Shown in pieces: positions 7,756 through 16,864 of a DNA stretch of 64,000 nucleotides. Each line of letters begins with the position of its first letter. The first letter of the stretch is position 1. Under the pieces are notes generated by a model that saw nothing but the letters and a program-made list of their open reading frames with translations, did not search any database and had not been told where the DNA came from. This DNA is from Massilia sp. IC2-477. GTDB taxonomy: Bacteria; Pseudomonadota; Gammaproteobacteria; Burkholderiales; Burkholderiaceae_D. The stretch is taken from assembly GCF_020707265.1 (NCBI RefSeq), contig NZ_JAJFEQ010000002.1, positions 372,001 through 436,000 on the forward strand. The letters are read 5' to 3'. A program made the position numbers and the translations under genes.

Positions 7756-7913
7756 AGAACCTATCTCGGCAGGTATGAGTCGTTGCTGCCGCGCCTGGAA
7801 AGCGGGGGCCGCGTTGCTCGTCGTTGCATGGCCAGCCATGCGGCCTCCTCGCGCCTTGCCCGCGCTTCCCATGCATCGGCATCCACTTCCTCATACCTAC
7901 CGACATAGGTTCT
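7756..7913. mobile_element. 158-bp inverted-repeat (MITE-like) element
   Basis: 24-bp terminal inverted repeats at 7756-7779 and 7890-7913 begin AGAACCTAT and end AGGTATGAG, with two mismatches between arms. The interior has no convincing reading frame and a small central palindrome (GCATGGCCAGCCATGC). No target-site duplication is evident. It fills most of the 323-bp gap between rarD and kup. It could be a non-autonomous transposable element or a long structured RNA leader; the near-perfect ends favour a mobile repeat. Confidence 0.65.
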
Positions 7914-7949
7914 AAGAAATCTTCTTGCAATTTTCTTGTCGTTATTTTA

Positions 7950-7964
7950 TGGTGCGGCGCACCA
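7950..7964. promoter_or_regulatory. Palindrome just upstream of kup
   Basis: TGGTGCG and CGCACCA are perfect inverted 7-mers around a single G, ending 21 bp before the kup start. It could be a repressor site or a leader hairpin restricting ribosome access. No clear Shine-Dalgarno sequence is seen between it and the TTG start. Confidence 0.35.
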
Positions 7965-7985
7965 GAACAGAACAATGGTGCAACC

Positions 7986-9863
7986 TTGAGTTCCGAAAAC
8001 AAGAAGAGCAGCATCGCGGCGCTGACGCTGGCTGCCATTGGCATCGTCTACGGCGATATCGGCACCAGCCCGCTGTACACCCTGCGCGCGATCTTCGACG
8101 CCGAACACGGCCTTCCCCTTACCACCCCCAACATCCTCGGCATCATTTCCCTGATCTTCTGGGCGCTGACGGTCATCGTCTCGCTCAAGTACGTCACGCT
8201 GGTGCTGCGCGCCGACAACCGCGGCGAAGGCGGCATCATGGCGCTGATGGCGCTGGCCACCAACTCGGTCACGAAACACTCGCGCTGGCACTTCCCGCTG
8301 CTGGTGATCGGCGTGCTGGGCGCCACCATGTTCTATGGCGACAGCGTGATCACGCCGGCGATCTCGGTGCTGGGCGCGATCGAGGGCCTGGAAGTGGCGG
8401 CCCCCGGCATGTCGCACTACGTGGTGCCGCTGGCAGTGGTGGTGCTGGTGATCCTGTACAGCGTGCAGCGCCACGGCACGGCCGGCATCGGCCGCTTCTT
8501 CGGCCCGATCATGCTGATCTGGTTCCTCACCCTGGCCGTGATGGGCATCATCAACATCATCGAAGCGCCAGTGATCCTGAACGCCCTGAATCCATGGCAT
8601 GCGCTGCGCTTCATGATGGAAAACAAGCTGCTTGCCTTCGTGGCCCTGGGCGCCGTGGTGCTGGCGATCACGGGCGCCGAAGCGCTGTACGCCGACATGG
8701 GGCACTTCGGCCGCAGGCCGATCCGCATGGCCTGGTTCATGATCGCCTTCCCTGCGCTGGTGCTGAACTATCTTGGCCAGGGTGGCCTCTTGATCATGCA
8801 GCCGGACGCGGTCGAGAATCCCTTCTTCCACCAGCTCGGCACCTGGAGCGTGATCCCGCTGGTGATCCTGTCGACCATGGCGGCGGTGATTGCCTCGCAG
8901 GCGACGATTTCCGGCACGTATTCGATGACCAAGCAGGCGATCGCGCTCGGCCTGCTGCCGCGCATGCGCATCATGCACACCTCGGAAAGCGAGATCGGCC
9001 AGATCTACATCCCGGCCGTCAACTGGGTGCAGTTGGCCGTCGTGCTGATCGCGGTGATCGGCTTCGGTTCCTCGGACGAACTGGCCGGCGCCTACGGCAT
9101 CGCGGTGACCGCCACCATGATGGCGACCACCATCCTGACCTTCTTCGTGACGCGCTACCGCTGGCGCCTGCCCTTGGCCGTGTGCCTGGGGGCGACCGGT
9201 TTCTTCCTGGTGATCGACGTGATGCTGTTCTCGTCGACCACGCTCAAGCTGTTCCATGGCGGCTGGTTCCCGCTGCTGCTCGGCACTGTCCTGCTGACCC
9301 TGATGCTGACCTGGAAGCGCGGCCGCGAGCTGGTGTTCGAGAACCTGGAAAAGCATGCGATTCCGCTGGAAGCCTTCATGGAATCGCTGTTCGTGGCGCC
9401 GCCCGCGCGCGTGCCCGGGACCGCCCTGTTCCTGCGCGGCGAGAGCGACGGTGTGCCGCATGCCCTGCTGCACAACCTGTCGCACAACAAGGTCTTGCAT
9501 GAACGCGTTGTGTTCCTGACTGTGCACATGCGCGAGGTGCCGTGGGTGCCGAGCGAGGAACAGGTCGAGGTGGTGGAGCTCGGCCACAACTGCTTCCAGC
9601 TCAACGTCCAGTACGGCTTCAAGGACGAACCGGACATCCCGGGGATCCTGCGCCAGTGCGGCGGCCTCGGCCTGAACTTCGAGATGATGGAGACTTCGTT
9701 CTTCATCGCCCGCCAGACCGTGATCTCGGCGCCGGGCGGCGGCATGGCGCCATGGCGCGAGCACCTGTACGTGATGATGTCGCGTAATGCGCGTGCCGCT
9801 GCCGACTACTATCAGATCCCGCCGAACCGGGTCATCGAGCTCGGCACCCAGGTCGAGATCTGA
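7986..9863 (+). CDS. kup: Kup potassium uptake transporter
   Basis: Inner-membrane K+ uptake protein of the KUP/HAK family, probably a proton symporter. TTG 7986 is chosen as the start because it gives 625 residues, close to the 622 of E. coli Kup, and begins just before the conserved AAIGIVYGDIGTSPLYTL. The upstream ATG at 7824 lies inside the inverted-repeat element and adds unrelated residues. About twelve membrane helices cover residues 12-450, including GEGGIMALMALA, FYGDSVITPAISVLGAIEGL and TGAEALYADMGHFG. A soluble C-terminal domain of about 170 residues follows. Confidence 0.93.
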   Translation: MSSENKKSSIAALTLAAIGIVYGDIGTSPLYTLRAIFDAEHGLPLTTPNILGIISLIFWALTVIVSLKYVTLVLRADNRGEGGIMALMALATNSVTKHSRWHFPLLVIGVLGATMFYGDSVITPAISVLGAIEGLEVAAPGMSHYVVPLAVVVLVILYSVQRHGTAGIGRFFGPIMLIWFLTLAVMGIINIIEAPVILNALNPWHALRFMMENKLLAFVALGAVVLAITGAEALYADMGHFGRRPIRMAWFMIAFPALVLNYLGQGGLLIMQPDAVENPFFHQLGTWSVIPLVILSTMAAVIASQATISGTYSMTKQAIALGLLPRMRIMHTSESEIGQIYIPAVNWVQLAVVLIAVIGFGSSDELAGAYGIAVTATMMATTILTFFVTRYRWRLPLAVCLGATGFFLVIDVMLFSSTTLKLFHGGWFPLLLGTVLLTLMLTWKRGRELVFENLEKHAIPLEAFMESLFVAPPARVPGTALFLRGESDGVPHALLHNLSHNKVLHERVVFLTVHMREVPWVPSEEQVEVVELGHNCFQLNVQYGFKDEPDIPGILRQCGGLGLNFEMMETSFFIARQTVISAPGGGMAPWREHLYVMMSRNARAAADYYQIPPNRVIELGTQVEI

Positions 9864-9928
9864 TGCTGCCACCCCATTACAAATAAGGACAGATCGATAC
9901 AAAAGACGGACAGTCGGGGGACAGACGC

Positions 9929-9980
9929 CCGGAGACGGCTCCGGTAAGGTGCGAAATTACGTTGCATTAACTTTTCGCAC
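9929..9980 (+). promoter_or_regulatory. Two inverted repeats between kup and the FKBP gene
   Basis: CCGGAG/CTCCGG (9929-9944, 4-base loop) is followed by GTGCGAAA (9949-9956) pairing with TTTCGCAC (9973-9980). The first could be a weak kup terminator without a U-tract. The second spans the likely promoter region of the FKBP gene, 29 bp before its start, and could be an operator. Confidence 0.35.
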
Positions 9981-10008
9981 TTTACTTTCCACCCCAAGGA
10001 TCCGTCTC

Positions 10009-10440
10009 ATGAAGCTGAAGTTCCTCCTCGCCGCCGCCTTCGCCGCCATTCTCAGCCTGACCGCCTGCGGCGGCGGCGGTGGCGATTCCGGTACGCCCAA
10101 CCCGAACAATCCGGCCCAGCTGGTGAAGAAGGACGACACCGTCGGTACCGGAGCCGAAGCCGTCTCCGGCAAGACCGCCACCGTGACCTACATCCTGTGG
10201 CTGTACAGCGCGTCGGCCGCCGACCACAAGGGCACCCGCGTCGAATCGAACAGCTTCTCGTTCAAGCTCGGCACCAATGCCGTGATCCCGGGCTTCGAGC
10301 AGGGCGTCACCGGCATGAAGGTGGGCGGCAAGCGCACCATCGAAGTGCCGGCAAGCCTGGGCTACGGCGACCGCGGTTCGGGTAGCGTCCCGCCAGGCAA
10401 TGGCCTGGTGTTCGAGATCACGCTGACCAAGGTCGAGTAA
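10009..10440 (+). CDS. FKBP-type peptidyl-prolyl isomerase, lipoprotein
   Basis: 143 residues from ATG 10009, preceded by AAGGA at 9996-10000. The frame is open further upstream, but this start places a lipoprotein signal first, with the lipobox LTAC at about residues 17-20 and a glycine-rich tether. The remainder is a single FKBP domain: FSFKLGTNAVIPGFEQGVTGMKVGGKRTIEVPASLGYGDRG, shown here in two overlapping parts (GFEQGVTGMKVGGKR and PASLGYGDRG), ending FEITLTKVE. It should catalyse proline isomerisation in the periplasm while anchored to a membrane. A strong terminator follows. Confidence 0.9.
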   Translation: MKLKFLLAAAFAAILSLTACGGGGGDSGTPNPNNPAQLVKKDDTVGTGAEAVSGKTATVTYILWLYSASAADHKGTRVESNSFSFKLGTNAVIPGFEQGVTGMKVGGKRTIEVPASLGYGDRGSGSVPPGNGLVFEITLTKVE

Positions 10441-10457
10441 GACATTGCTGGCAAATG

Positions 10458-10484
10458 AACCGGGGCGCTGCCCCGGTTTTTTTT
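10458..10484 (+). terminator. Rho-independent terminator after the FKBP gene
   Basis: AACCGGGGC and GCCCCGGTT pair around GCT and are followed by a run of T to 10484. Confidence 0.92.
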
Positions 10485-10568
10485 GCGTGCACGCCTGCGC
10501 TTGCGCAGGGGGCGGGCGTGCTGGATGCCCGATGCTGCGAGTCCCGACGACTCCGCCAGCCTCCGCCC

Positions 10569-10766
10569 ATGCGCTTTCCCTTCCTGCTGTTCTTCCTCGC
10601 TCTCCCTTCCGTGTCCGCCACCGCGCCTGTGGCGCCCGTTGCCGCCTGCCTGCCGCTGCGCGCCGCGCAAGGCGAGCCCGACGGCTGGCTATTGCTCGCA
10701 ACCGTGATTGTCTGCGTGGCAGGCCGGCTGGCGGCGCAACCGCGTCGCCGAAAGAAGTCCAGATGA
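10569..10766 (+). CDS. Possible small exported membrane protein
   Basis: 65 codons from ATG 10569. It begins with a hydrophobic signal-like segment (MRFPFLLFFLALPSVSATA), has a short Ala/Pro/Cys-containing middle, then a second hydrophobic stretch (WLLLATVIVCVAGRLAA) and a basic tail PRRRKKSR. The plan of signal, short passenger, helix and arginine-rich tail resembles sorting-signal proteins, but there is no PEP or other known anchor motif. GC-rich third positions support coding; no ribosome site is obvious. It lies in the 370-bp gap between the FKBP terminator and the HAF gene. Confidence 0.35.
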   Translation: MRFPFLLFFLALPSVSATAPVAPVAACLPLRAAQGEPDGWLLLATVIVCVAGRLAAQPRRRKKSR

Positions 10767-10854
10767 GATTTTGGACATTGATATATCTCAAACCTGCTGG
10801 GTTGGCTATCCGAGATGCTGCAAGTCCCCTTCACTCAAGCATCAAAGGTTCGTC

Positions 10855-11850
10855 ATGCGCTATTCCTTGCCTGCCCTCCTGCTGTCCTCTTCACTCCTCG
10901 CGCCGCTCGCTGCGCACAGCCAGTCCGTCTACACGATGAGCTTCCTGCCGTCCAACACCACGCCGCACGCCATCGACGCCAGCGGGCGCATCGTGGGTAT
11001 CGGGCCGGACGGGCGCGGCTTCCTGTGGTCGCAGGGCAGCATGAGCAGCCTGGGCACGCTTGGCGGCAATGGCAGCGTGGCGGCGGCCATCAGCCCGACC
11101 GGCCAGGTCGCCGGTTCCTCGGAGACGAAGAACGGCGTGTCCCATGCCGTCGTGTACCAGGGCGGCGCGGCGCGCGACCTCGGCATGCTGAACGGCCGCC
11201 CGACCTTCGGCACCGCCATCAATACGAGCGGCCAGGTCGCCGGGTATGCGCTGGACCGCGCCGGCAATGACCGCGCCTTTCTCCATTCGGGCGGCAAGAT
11301 GACCGCCATCGGCAGCCTCGGCAGCGGCGTGGCACGCGCGACCGGCATCAACAAGGCCGGCGCGGTCGTTGGCGTGTCCTTCCTGCGCGGCTTCACGGCC
11401 CAGCGCGCCTTCCTGTATGCGAAGGGCGTCATGAAAGACCTCGGCACCCTGGGAGGCCCGTCGAGCGCGGCCGCGGCCATCAACGAGCGCGGCGAAGTGG
11501 CCGGCACGAGCTTCGTGAATGCCGACGTCCAGCACGCCTTCCTGTACCGCGGCGGCGCCATGACCGACCTCGGCTCCTTCGGCGGCGCCACCACCGAGGC
11601 GCGCGCCCTGAACAATGCCGGCATGGTGGTCGGCTACTCGACCCGCGCCGGCGATGTGCCGGGCGAGAGCTTTTCGCATGCCTTCCTTTACCGCGACGGC
11701 GTGATGCACGACCTGAACGACCTGGTCGCCAAACGCGGGATCTGGACAGTGCTGGACGCCGTCGGCATCAACGACGCCCGCCAGATCGCCGCCTACGCCT
11801 GCACCGAGGAGGGCGACTGCCGCGCCGTGCTGCTGGCGCCGGCGCGCTAG
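10855..11850 (+). CDS. Secreted HAF-repeat protein
   Basis: 331 residues from ATG 10855 (signal peptide MRYSLPALLLSSSLLAPLAAHS); the upstream extension lacks a signal. The mature protein is built of about six HAF-type repeats of roughly 45 residues, each with a HAFLY-like strand, a MxDLGTLGG turn and a SxAxAINxxGxVxG turn, predicting a beta-propeller-like fold. HAF-repeat proteins are extracellular and of unknown function. No PEP-CTERM anchor is present at the C-terminus. Its TAG overlaps the stop of the convergent acetyltransferase inside a shared CTAG. Confidence 0.85.
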   Translation: MRYSLPALLLSSSLLAPLAAHSQSVYTMSFLPSNTTPHAIDASGRIVGIGPDGRGFLWSQGSMSSLGTLGGNGSVAAAISPTGQVAGSSETKNGVSHAVVYQGGAARDLGMLNGRPTFGTAINTSGQVAGYALDRAGNDRAFLHSGGKMTAIGSLGSGVARATGINKAGAVVGVSFLRGFTAQRAFLYAKGVMKDLGTLGGPSSAAAAINERGEVAGTSFVNADVQHAFLYRGGAMTDLGSFGGATTEARALNNAGMVVGYSTRAGDVPGESFSHAFLYRDGVMHDLNDLVAKRGIWTVLDAVGINDARQIAAYACTEEGDCRAVLLAPAR

Positions 11851-12299
11851 CGCAGCATGTCGATGTGCATGATCCCGTCTTCGTCGTAGGGTGCGGAGAC
11901 GGTTTCGAAGCCGAAGCTCTGGTAGAACTGTTCCAGGTATTGCTGGGCGCCGATGCGGATGCGATGGCCCGGGTAGAGCGCCTCGGCGCGCGCGATGCCT
12001 TCATTCAGCAGCGCGCGCCCGGCGCCGCTGCCGCGTGCGGCCTTGGTGGTGATGACGCGGCCGAGCGACATCTCGGTGTACTTCACGCCCGGACCCAGCA
12101 CGCGCAGGTAGGCCGCCAGCCGGCGCTGGCCGTCGACCGTGCGCCAGCCGAGCAGGTGGTGGGCCTGCGGGTCGAGGCCGTCGATGTCGGGGTAGAGACA
12201 GGTCTGCTCGAGGATGAACACGTCCTGGCGCTGGGCCAGCACTTCGTACAGCTCGGCGGGAGTCAGGTCGTTGAAATGGGTGAACTGCCAGTCGATCAT
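11847..12299 (-). CDS. ElaA-family GNAT acetyltransferase
   Basis: 150 residues with the ElaA signature: AELYEVLAQRQDVFILEQTCLYPDIDGLD near the start (quoted in part: RQDVFILEQ and YPDIDGLD), the acetyl-CoA loop region GRVITTKAARGSGAGRALL (RGSGAGR corresponds to the Q/RxxGxG/A motif), and FYQSFGFE near the end. It is a cytosolic N-acetyltransferase of unknown acceptor. It is the last gene of a minus-strand run starting with the DUF885 peptidase and gshA, 36 bp after the HDAC-like gene. Confidence 0.88.
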   Translation of the reverse strand: MIDWQFTHFNDLTPAELYEVLAQRQDVFILEQTCLYPDIDGLDPQAHHLLGWRTVDGQRRLAAYLRVLGPGVKYTEMSLGRVITTKAARGSGAGRALLNEGIARAEALYPGHRIRIGAQQYLEQFYQSFGFETVSAPYDEDGIMHIDMLR

Positions 12300-12335
12300 G
12301 GGAATGAAATAGGTTGGGAGCCGCGCGTATCACGC

Positions 12336-13316
12336 TCACGCGGCGGTTTCGAAGCCTTCGAGGATGTGCACGGCGCCGTGGCCGCCCTCGAACATGAAGA
12401 CCGTGGGCAGGTCGAGGTGGGCGATGCGCTCGCCGATGCGCAGCAGGTCGCCGCCCTGCAGGCCGAAGCACTGCGCCAGTCCGCCCAGCGGAACCACCAG
12501 TGCTTCGGGCCGGAACATGGCCAGCTTGACGCAGGCCGTCTCCAGCGCGGCCAGCCACTGGGCGCTGCCGCAATCGCGTCCCAAGGGCAGGTTCATGGTG
12601 TAGCCCAGCCCCGCCCCCGCACCCTGTTCACCGGCATGCCCGCTGTAGAACGGGTAGGCCTGGCGCGGGTCGAGGTGGAGCGACACGGCCAGCACATCGC
12701 TGCGCGCATAAAAGATGTCCTGGGCGCCGCCGCCATGGTGGCGCGCGATGTCGAGGATGGCCACGCGTCCCAGGCCGTCGTCCAGCAGGTGCTGGGCCGC
12801 CAGCGCCGCCGTGTTCAGGAAGCAGCCGCCGCCGAAGCCTTCGGCGCGCGCATGCTGGCCGGGCCGGGTCAGCGCGAAGCTGGCCCGTTCGCCCACCCGC
12901 AGCGCGTGGGCGGCATTGATGGCGCAGTCGGCGCCGGTCCTGGCGGCGAGCCAGGTGCCGGCGCCGATCGGCGTGCCGCTGTCGGAGGCGAACAGGCCGA
13001 GGCGCGCGAAGAAGTCGTCCGGCTCCGGCGCGCTTGGCACGCCGTGGGCCGGCCAGAGCGTGGGCAGCAAATTGCGCTGCGCGTTGGCGGGATCGAGCGC
13101 CGTCCACGCGCTCCAGGCGCTGCGCAGGAAGTGCAGGTAGCGCGGCGTGTGCACGCGCTCGAGCGAGACCAGGGGCACGCCCTGCGGCGTCACGATGCGG
13201 CCCAGGCCGCGCCGCTCGAACTCCGCCAGCGTCAGCGCGAGCGCATCTGGATGCTCGTCCCATGGCCCGGAGCAGGGGGCCTGCTGGGCATGGTGTTCGT
13301 TGTAGAACGTGAGCAT
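12336..13316 (-). CDS. Histone deacetylase-fold protein with altered metal site
   Basis: 326 residues with overall similarity to the class II HDAC / acetylpolyamine amidohydrolase family (YNEHHAQQ start, RVHTPRYLHFL, PIGAGTWLAAR, GGGCFLNTAALAAQHLL, SVSLHLDP-type strand, FEGGHGAVHILEGFE end). Key catalytic positions differ. The usual RPPGHHA is TRPGQHA, so the first His is Gln. The usual DVDxHHGNGT is DIARHHGGGA, so the zinc-binding Asp is Ala. The usual GVDTFxxDP is GGLAQCFGLQGGD, so the second zinc Asp is lost. EGGY has become EGGH. It is probably not a zinc deacetylase. It lies 16 bp downstream of gshA, likely co-transcribed. Confidence 0.8.
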   Translation of the reverse strand: MLTFYNEHHAQQAPCSGPWDEHPDALALTLAEFERRGLGRIVTPQGVPLVSLERVHTPRYLHFLRSAWSAWTALDPANAQRNLLPTLWPAHGVPSAPEPDDFFARLGLFASDSGTPIGAGTWLAARTGADCAINAAHALRVGERASFALTRPGQHARAEGFGGGCFLNTAALAAQHLLDDGLGRVAILDIARHHGGGAQDIFYARSDVLAVSLHLDPRQAYPFYSGHAGEQGAGAGLGYTMNLPLGRDCGSAQWLAALETACVKLAMFRPEALVVPLGGLAQCFGLQGGDLLRIGERIAHLDLPTVFMFEGGHGAVHILEGFETAA

Positions 13317-13332
13317 CCCTGGAGGACCAGGT

Positions 13333-14928
13333 TCAGTGGTTGCCGCACAGCGTGCTGCTGTTGTAGGCCGCGACGAAGTCGTCGAAGCTGCCGGTATTCG
13401 TCTTTTCGATCGCCGCCTGCTCGGCCAGCGAACTGCGCGCCATCTCGTCGAACAGCGCTTCCTCGGCCGGCATCAACGGGCTGTCGCGGAACGCTGCCGC
13501 ATGCAGTTCGCTCTGGCGCAGGCCGAAAGCGGTGGCCGAGCCGAGGCTGCGGATCTCTGCCAGCACGCGCGCCGACGGTGTCAGGTCCGGGTTGATGATC
13601 TTGGCCTTCTGCAGGTTGAGCGAGGATTCGTGCACGTTGCCGTCGTTGTGCTGGTCGTCCAGCAGCTGGGCCACCGGGCGGATACGTTCGACCAGTTCCA
13701 GCGCCCAGTCCTTGAGCGGCACATCAAGGCCGTCGCGGGTGAGCGTGAGGGCCGGGTCGCGCCCTTCCTTGACGGTGCGGGCGAAGTTGCGCGCGTGGAC
13801 CTGGCCCTCGTGGGCGCTGATCAGGGGACTCTCTTCGAAGGCGCAGAACAGCAGGAAGGCGTCGAGGAAGCGGCCCGTTTCCAGGCTGATGCCGACCGGC
13901 TCGAACGGATCGACGTCGAGGCAGCGCACCTCGATGTACTGCACCCCGCGGTTGCACAGCGCCTGCACCGGGCGCTCGCCGGTGCGGATCACGCGCTTCG
14001 GGCGGATCGTCGAGTAGTACTCGTTCTCGATCTGCAAAACGTTGGTCGACAGCTGGATCCACTCGCCGTCCCTCTTGGTGCCCAGCGCCTGATAAGGCTC
14101 GTAGGGCGTGTTCACGGCCGCCATCAGGCTGGTGACGTAGCTTTCCAGGCTGTTCTCGTGCGGGCGCAGGCCTGCCTGGGCATCGTTCTGGTAACCGAGG
14201 TCGCTCATGCGCAGGCTGGTCGCGTAGGGCAGGTAGAGCGTGTCCTCGGACAGCGTCTGCAGCCCGTGCGGGCGGCCGCGCAGGAAGCTGGTGGTCAGGG
14301 CCGGGGTGGCGCCGAACAGGTACATCAGCAGCCAGCTGTAGCGGCGGAAGTTGCGGATCATCGCGATGTAGCTCTCGGACTGGAAGTCGCGCAGCGCATG
14401 GCGGCGTTCTTCCATGATGCCTTCGCTGGCGGCCACCAGCGTCCACAGCTTTTCCGGCAGCGAGTAGTTGTAGTGGATGCCCGAGATGCACTGCATCGCC
14501 TTCCCGTAGCGCAGCGCCAGGCCGCGGCGGTAGACGTGCTTGAGCATGCCGATGTTCGACTTGCCGTACCAGCCGATCTCGATCTCTTCCTCGGAAGGCA
14601 GTTCGCCGGGCATCGACACGCTCCACAGCATCTCGCCATCGAGGCGCGCATGGGCGAAGCGGTGGATCGCGTCCAGGTGGTTCAGCACCACGGAGATGTC
14701 GTGCTCGGCCGGGGTGATGAATTCCAGCAGGGCTTCGGCATAGTCGGTGGTGATCTGCGGATGGGTCAGTGCCGAACCGAGCTGGACCGGGTGCGGGGTG
14801 CGCGCCAGGTGGCCTTGCCGGTCTACGCGCAGGGTTTCGCGTTCGATGCCACGCAGGCCCTGGCCGAGCAGGGCGCGGTGGTCGTCGTCGTCGAGCAGGG
14901 CGAGGCGGCGTTGGAGTTGATTCGACAC
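13333..14928 (-). CDS. gshA: Glutamate-cysteine ligase
   Basis: 531 residues from GTG 14928, chosen because AAGGAAA precedes it at the right distance and because [12 protein letters not shown] matches the family start; the frame extends upstream without similarity. It catalyses ATP-dependent joining of glutamate and cysteine, the first step of glutathione synthesis. Proteobacterial-type GshA features include [32 protein letters not shown] and [12 protein letters not shown]. In most bacteria it is a cytosolic monomer controlled by glutathione feedback. It is the second gene of the DUF885-gshA-HDAC-ElaA run. Confidence 0.95.
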   Translation of the reverse strand: MSNQLQRRLALLDDDDHRALLGQGLRGIERETLRVDRQGHLARTPHPVQLGSALTHPQITTDYAEALLEFITPAEHDISVVLNHLDAIHRFAHARLDGEMLWSVSMPGELPSEEEIEIGWYGKSNIGMLKHVYRRGLALRYGKAMQCISGIHYNYSLPEKLWTLVAASEGIMEERRHALRDFQSESYIAMIRNFRRYSWLLMYLFGATPALTTSFLRGRPHGLQTLSEDTLYLPYATSLRMSDLGYQNDAQAGLRPHENSLESYVTSLMAAVNTPYEPYQALGTKRDGEWIQLSTNVLQIENEYYSTIRPKRVIRTGERPVQALCNRGVQYIEVRCLDVDPFEPVGISLETGRFLDAFLLFCAFEESPLISAHEGQVHARNFARTVKEGRDPALTLTRDGLDVPLKDWALELVERIRPVAQLLDDQHNDGNVHESSLNLQKAKIINPDLTPSARVLAEIRSLGSATAFGLRQSELHAAAFRDSPLMPAEEALFDEMARSSLAEQAAIEKTNTGSFDDFVAAYNSSTLCGNH

Positions 14929-15007
14929 GGGTGTTTCCTTTCTTATACTGCCAATGCGGATTGGAGCAGAGAGTAACCGAAAAACGCGCGGCGCGCCGGG
15001 AGGCCCC

Positions 15008-16795
15008 TCATTCCTGGCCGGCAGTCCCTTTGGCACGCGGCGCAGCCGGGCGGCCTGCCTCTTTTTCGCTCAGGATCCAGGCCTCGACCTGGCGCTGCAG
15101 CAGGTCGGCCGGCAGCGCGCCGTTCCCGAGTACCGCATCGTGGAAACGGCGCAGGTCGAAGCGTCCGCCCAGCGCCGCGCGGGCGCGGTCGCGCAGCAGG
15201 GCGATGCGCAGCTGGCCGATCTTGTAGCCGAGCGCCTGGGCCGGGCGCGCGATGTAGCGGTCGACTTCGGCCTCGTTGTCCTGCGGCGGGTTGGCGGTGT
15301 GCGCGTTCAGGTAGTCGATCGCCTCCTTGCGCGACCATCCCTGGGCATGGATGCCGGTATCCACCACCAGCCGCGCCGCGCGCAGCATCTCTTCATTGAG
15401 CTGGCCGAAGCGCGAGAACGGATCGTCGAAGAAGCCGAGCTGCGCGCCCAGGCCTTCGGCATAGGTGGCCCAGCCCTCGCCGAAGGCGTCGAACCATGCG
15501 TGGCGGCGGAAGGCGGGCAGCGCAGTTTCGGACAGGATCTGCGCGCGCGCCACCTGCAGGTGGTGGCCCGGCAGGCCTTCGTGCAGGGCCACGCTGTCGA
15601 CCTGCCAGATCGAGCGCGTGCCCAGTTGCGTGAGGTTGACCACCAGCGCGGCGCTGCGCTCGTCGCTGCCGGCTTCGTAATAGGCCACCGGCTGCGCGAT
15701 CCCATCCTGCATCGGCTTGACCGTGATCTCCGCGGTCGGCACGGTGCCGACGATCTTCGGCAGCCTGGCCTTGGCCCGCGCCAGCGCCTTGCGGTAGCGC
15801 CCCAGGAGCGCGTCGGGCTGGGCGAAGAACAGGCGCCGGTCGCTGCGCGCGAACACGAGGAAGCGATCGAGGCCGCCCCTGAAGCCGGTGCGCGGCACCA
15901 GCGCCGCCATCTCGGCGCGGATGCGCGCCACTTCCTTCAGGCCGATCGCGTGCACCTCGGCCGGGGACAGCCCGGTCGTGGTGCTGCTCTGCACCAGGAA
16001 GGCGTACCAGGCCGCGCCGCCGGGCAGGCTGGCCGCGCCGATGGTGTCGCGCGCAGCGGGCAGGTACTCGGCCCGCAGGAAGTCTTCCAGCCGGTACAGC
16101 GCGACCGCGGCATTGGCCAGCGCGCTGATGCCGCCGTCGACCAGGTCTTCGCGCACCTCCGCTTCGATCGCTGCGGGGATGCGCTGGAGCGGCGCGAACA
16201 GCGGCCCGGCAGCGATGTCTTCGCGCAGGCGGCGCAAGGCTTCCGGCACTGGAGTGAGGACGACTTTCGGTACGGTCCAGCCGGCGCGCATCCCGGCGCG
16301 CATCTGCTCGATGAGGCCATCGACGTGGGCCGGCAGCGCGTTCAGGCGTCCAAGATAGTTGCGGTAATCCTGCTCGGTGGCGAAGGGCATCTGCGCGACC
16401 AGGCGCGGCAGGCGCAGGTGCAGGCCGTCCCAGCTGCTGATCGGTTGCGGATCGAAGGCGGTGAAAGCGGCCGCCGCCAGTTCGCGTTCGCGCGCAGCCA
16501 AGAACAGGTCGTAGGAAATGCGGTCCTGCCCCTGCAGTTCGCTGCGCTCGAGCCGGCGCGCTTCGTCCAGCACCTTGCGCGCGTGTTCGACCGCCGCGGC
16601 GCGCGCCTCCAGCGAGGTGTCGGACAGCAGACCACCGTGGCGATGCTCGCCGATGCCGGTCGCGTATTCGGGCTGCTGGCGCAGCTGCCACTGCCATTCG
16701 CGCTCGAACAGCCGGCGCGCGGACTCGGTCGTCGTGTCGGCGGCGCCGCACACGAAGGGAGCGAGCAGGATGATCGAAGCGAACAGTTTGCGCAT
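15008..16795 (-). CDS. Exported DUF885 metallopeptidase-like protein
   Basis: 595 residues from ATG 16795, which starts a signal peptide ([19 protein letters not shown]); the longer frame to 16822 lacks one. DUF885 proteins are predicted zinc peptidases related to the gluzincins. The HEGLPGHH motif is at residues 405-412, with a downstream glutamate cluster in [16 protein letters not shown] supplying the expected third ligand. It is probably periplasmic. Length matches the family (about 590). It is 79 bp upstream of gshA. Confidence 0.88.
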   Translation of the reverse strand: MRKLFASIILLAPFVCGAADTTTESARRLFEREWQWQLRQQPEYATGIGEHRHGGLLSDTSLEARAAAVEHARKVLDEARRLERSELQGQDRISYDLFLAARERELAAAAFTAFDPQPISSWDGLHLRLPRLVAQMPFATEQDYRNYLGRLNALPAHVDGLIEQMRAGMRAGWTVPKVVLTPVPEALRRLREDIAAGPLFAPLQRIPAAIEAEVREDLVDGGISALANAAVALYRLEDFLRAEYLPAARDTIGAASLPGGAAWYAFLVQSSTTTGLSPAEVHAIGLKEVARIRAEMAALVPRTGFRGGLDRFLVFARSDRRLFFAQPDALLGRYRKALARAKARLPKIVGTVPTAEITVKPMQDGIAQPVAYYEAGSDERSAALVVNLTQLGTRSIWQVDSVALHEGLPGHHLQVARAQILSETALPAFRRHAWFDAFGEGWATYAEGLGAQLGFFDDPFSRFGQLNEEMLRAARLVVDTGIHAQGWSRKEAIDYLNAHTANPPQDNEAEVDRYIARPAQALGYKIGQLRIALLRDRARAALGGRFDLRRFHDAVLGNGALPADLLQRQVEAWILSEKEAGRPAAPRAKGTAGQE

Positions 16796-16864
16796 GCGTT
16801 GCCCGTCGGGGCTGGCAGTCAAGGAATGGTCATTGTAGCAACGCCGCGGCCGGCGTCGCGCAAG

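Noticed and set aside
7947-9902. 651-codon open frame antisense to kup, and similar long antisense frames opposite ettA, gshA, DUF885 and the M13 genes
   Set aside because: They are opposite clearly conserved genes, have His/Arg/Gln-rich composition typical of antisense shadows in GC-rich DNA, and lack ribosome sites or domains.
10855-11850. HAF-repeat protein as a PEP-CTERM substrate of the exosortase
   Set aside because: Its C-terminus lacks the PEP motif, the membrane helix and the basic tail. No protein in the window ends in a recognisable PEP-CTERM signal.
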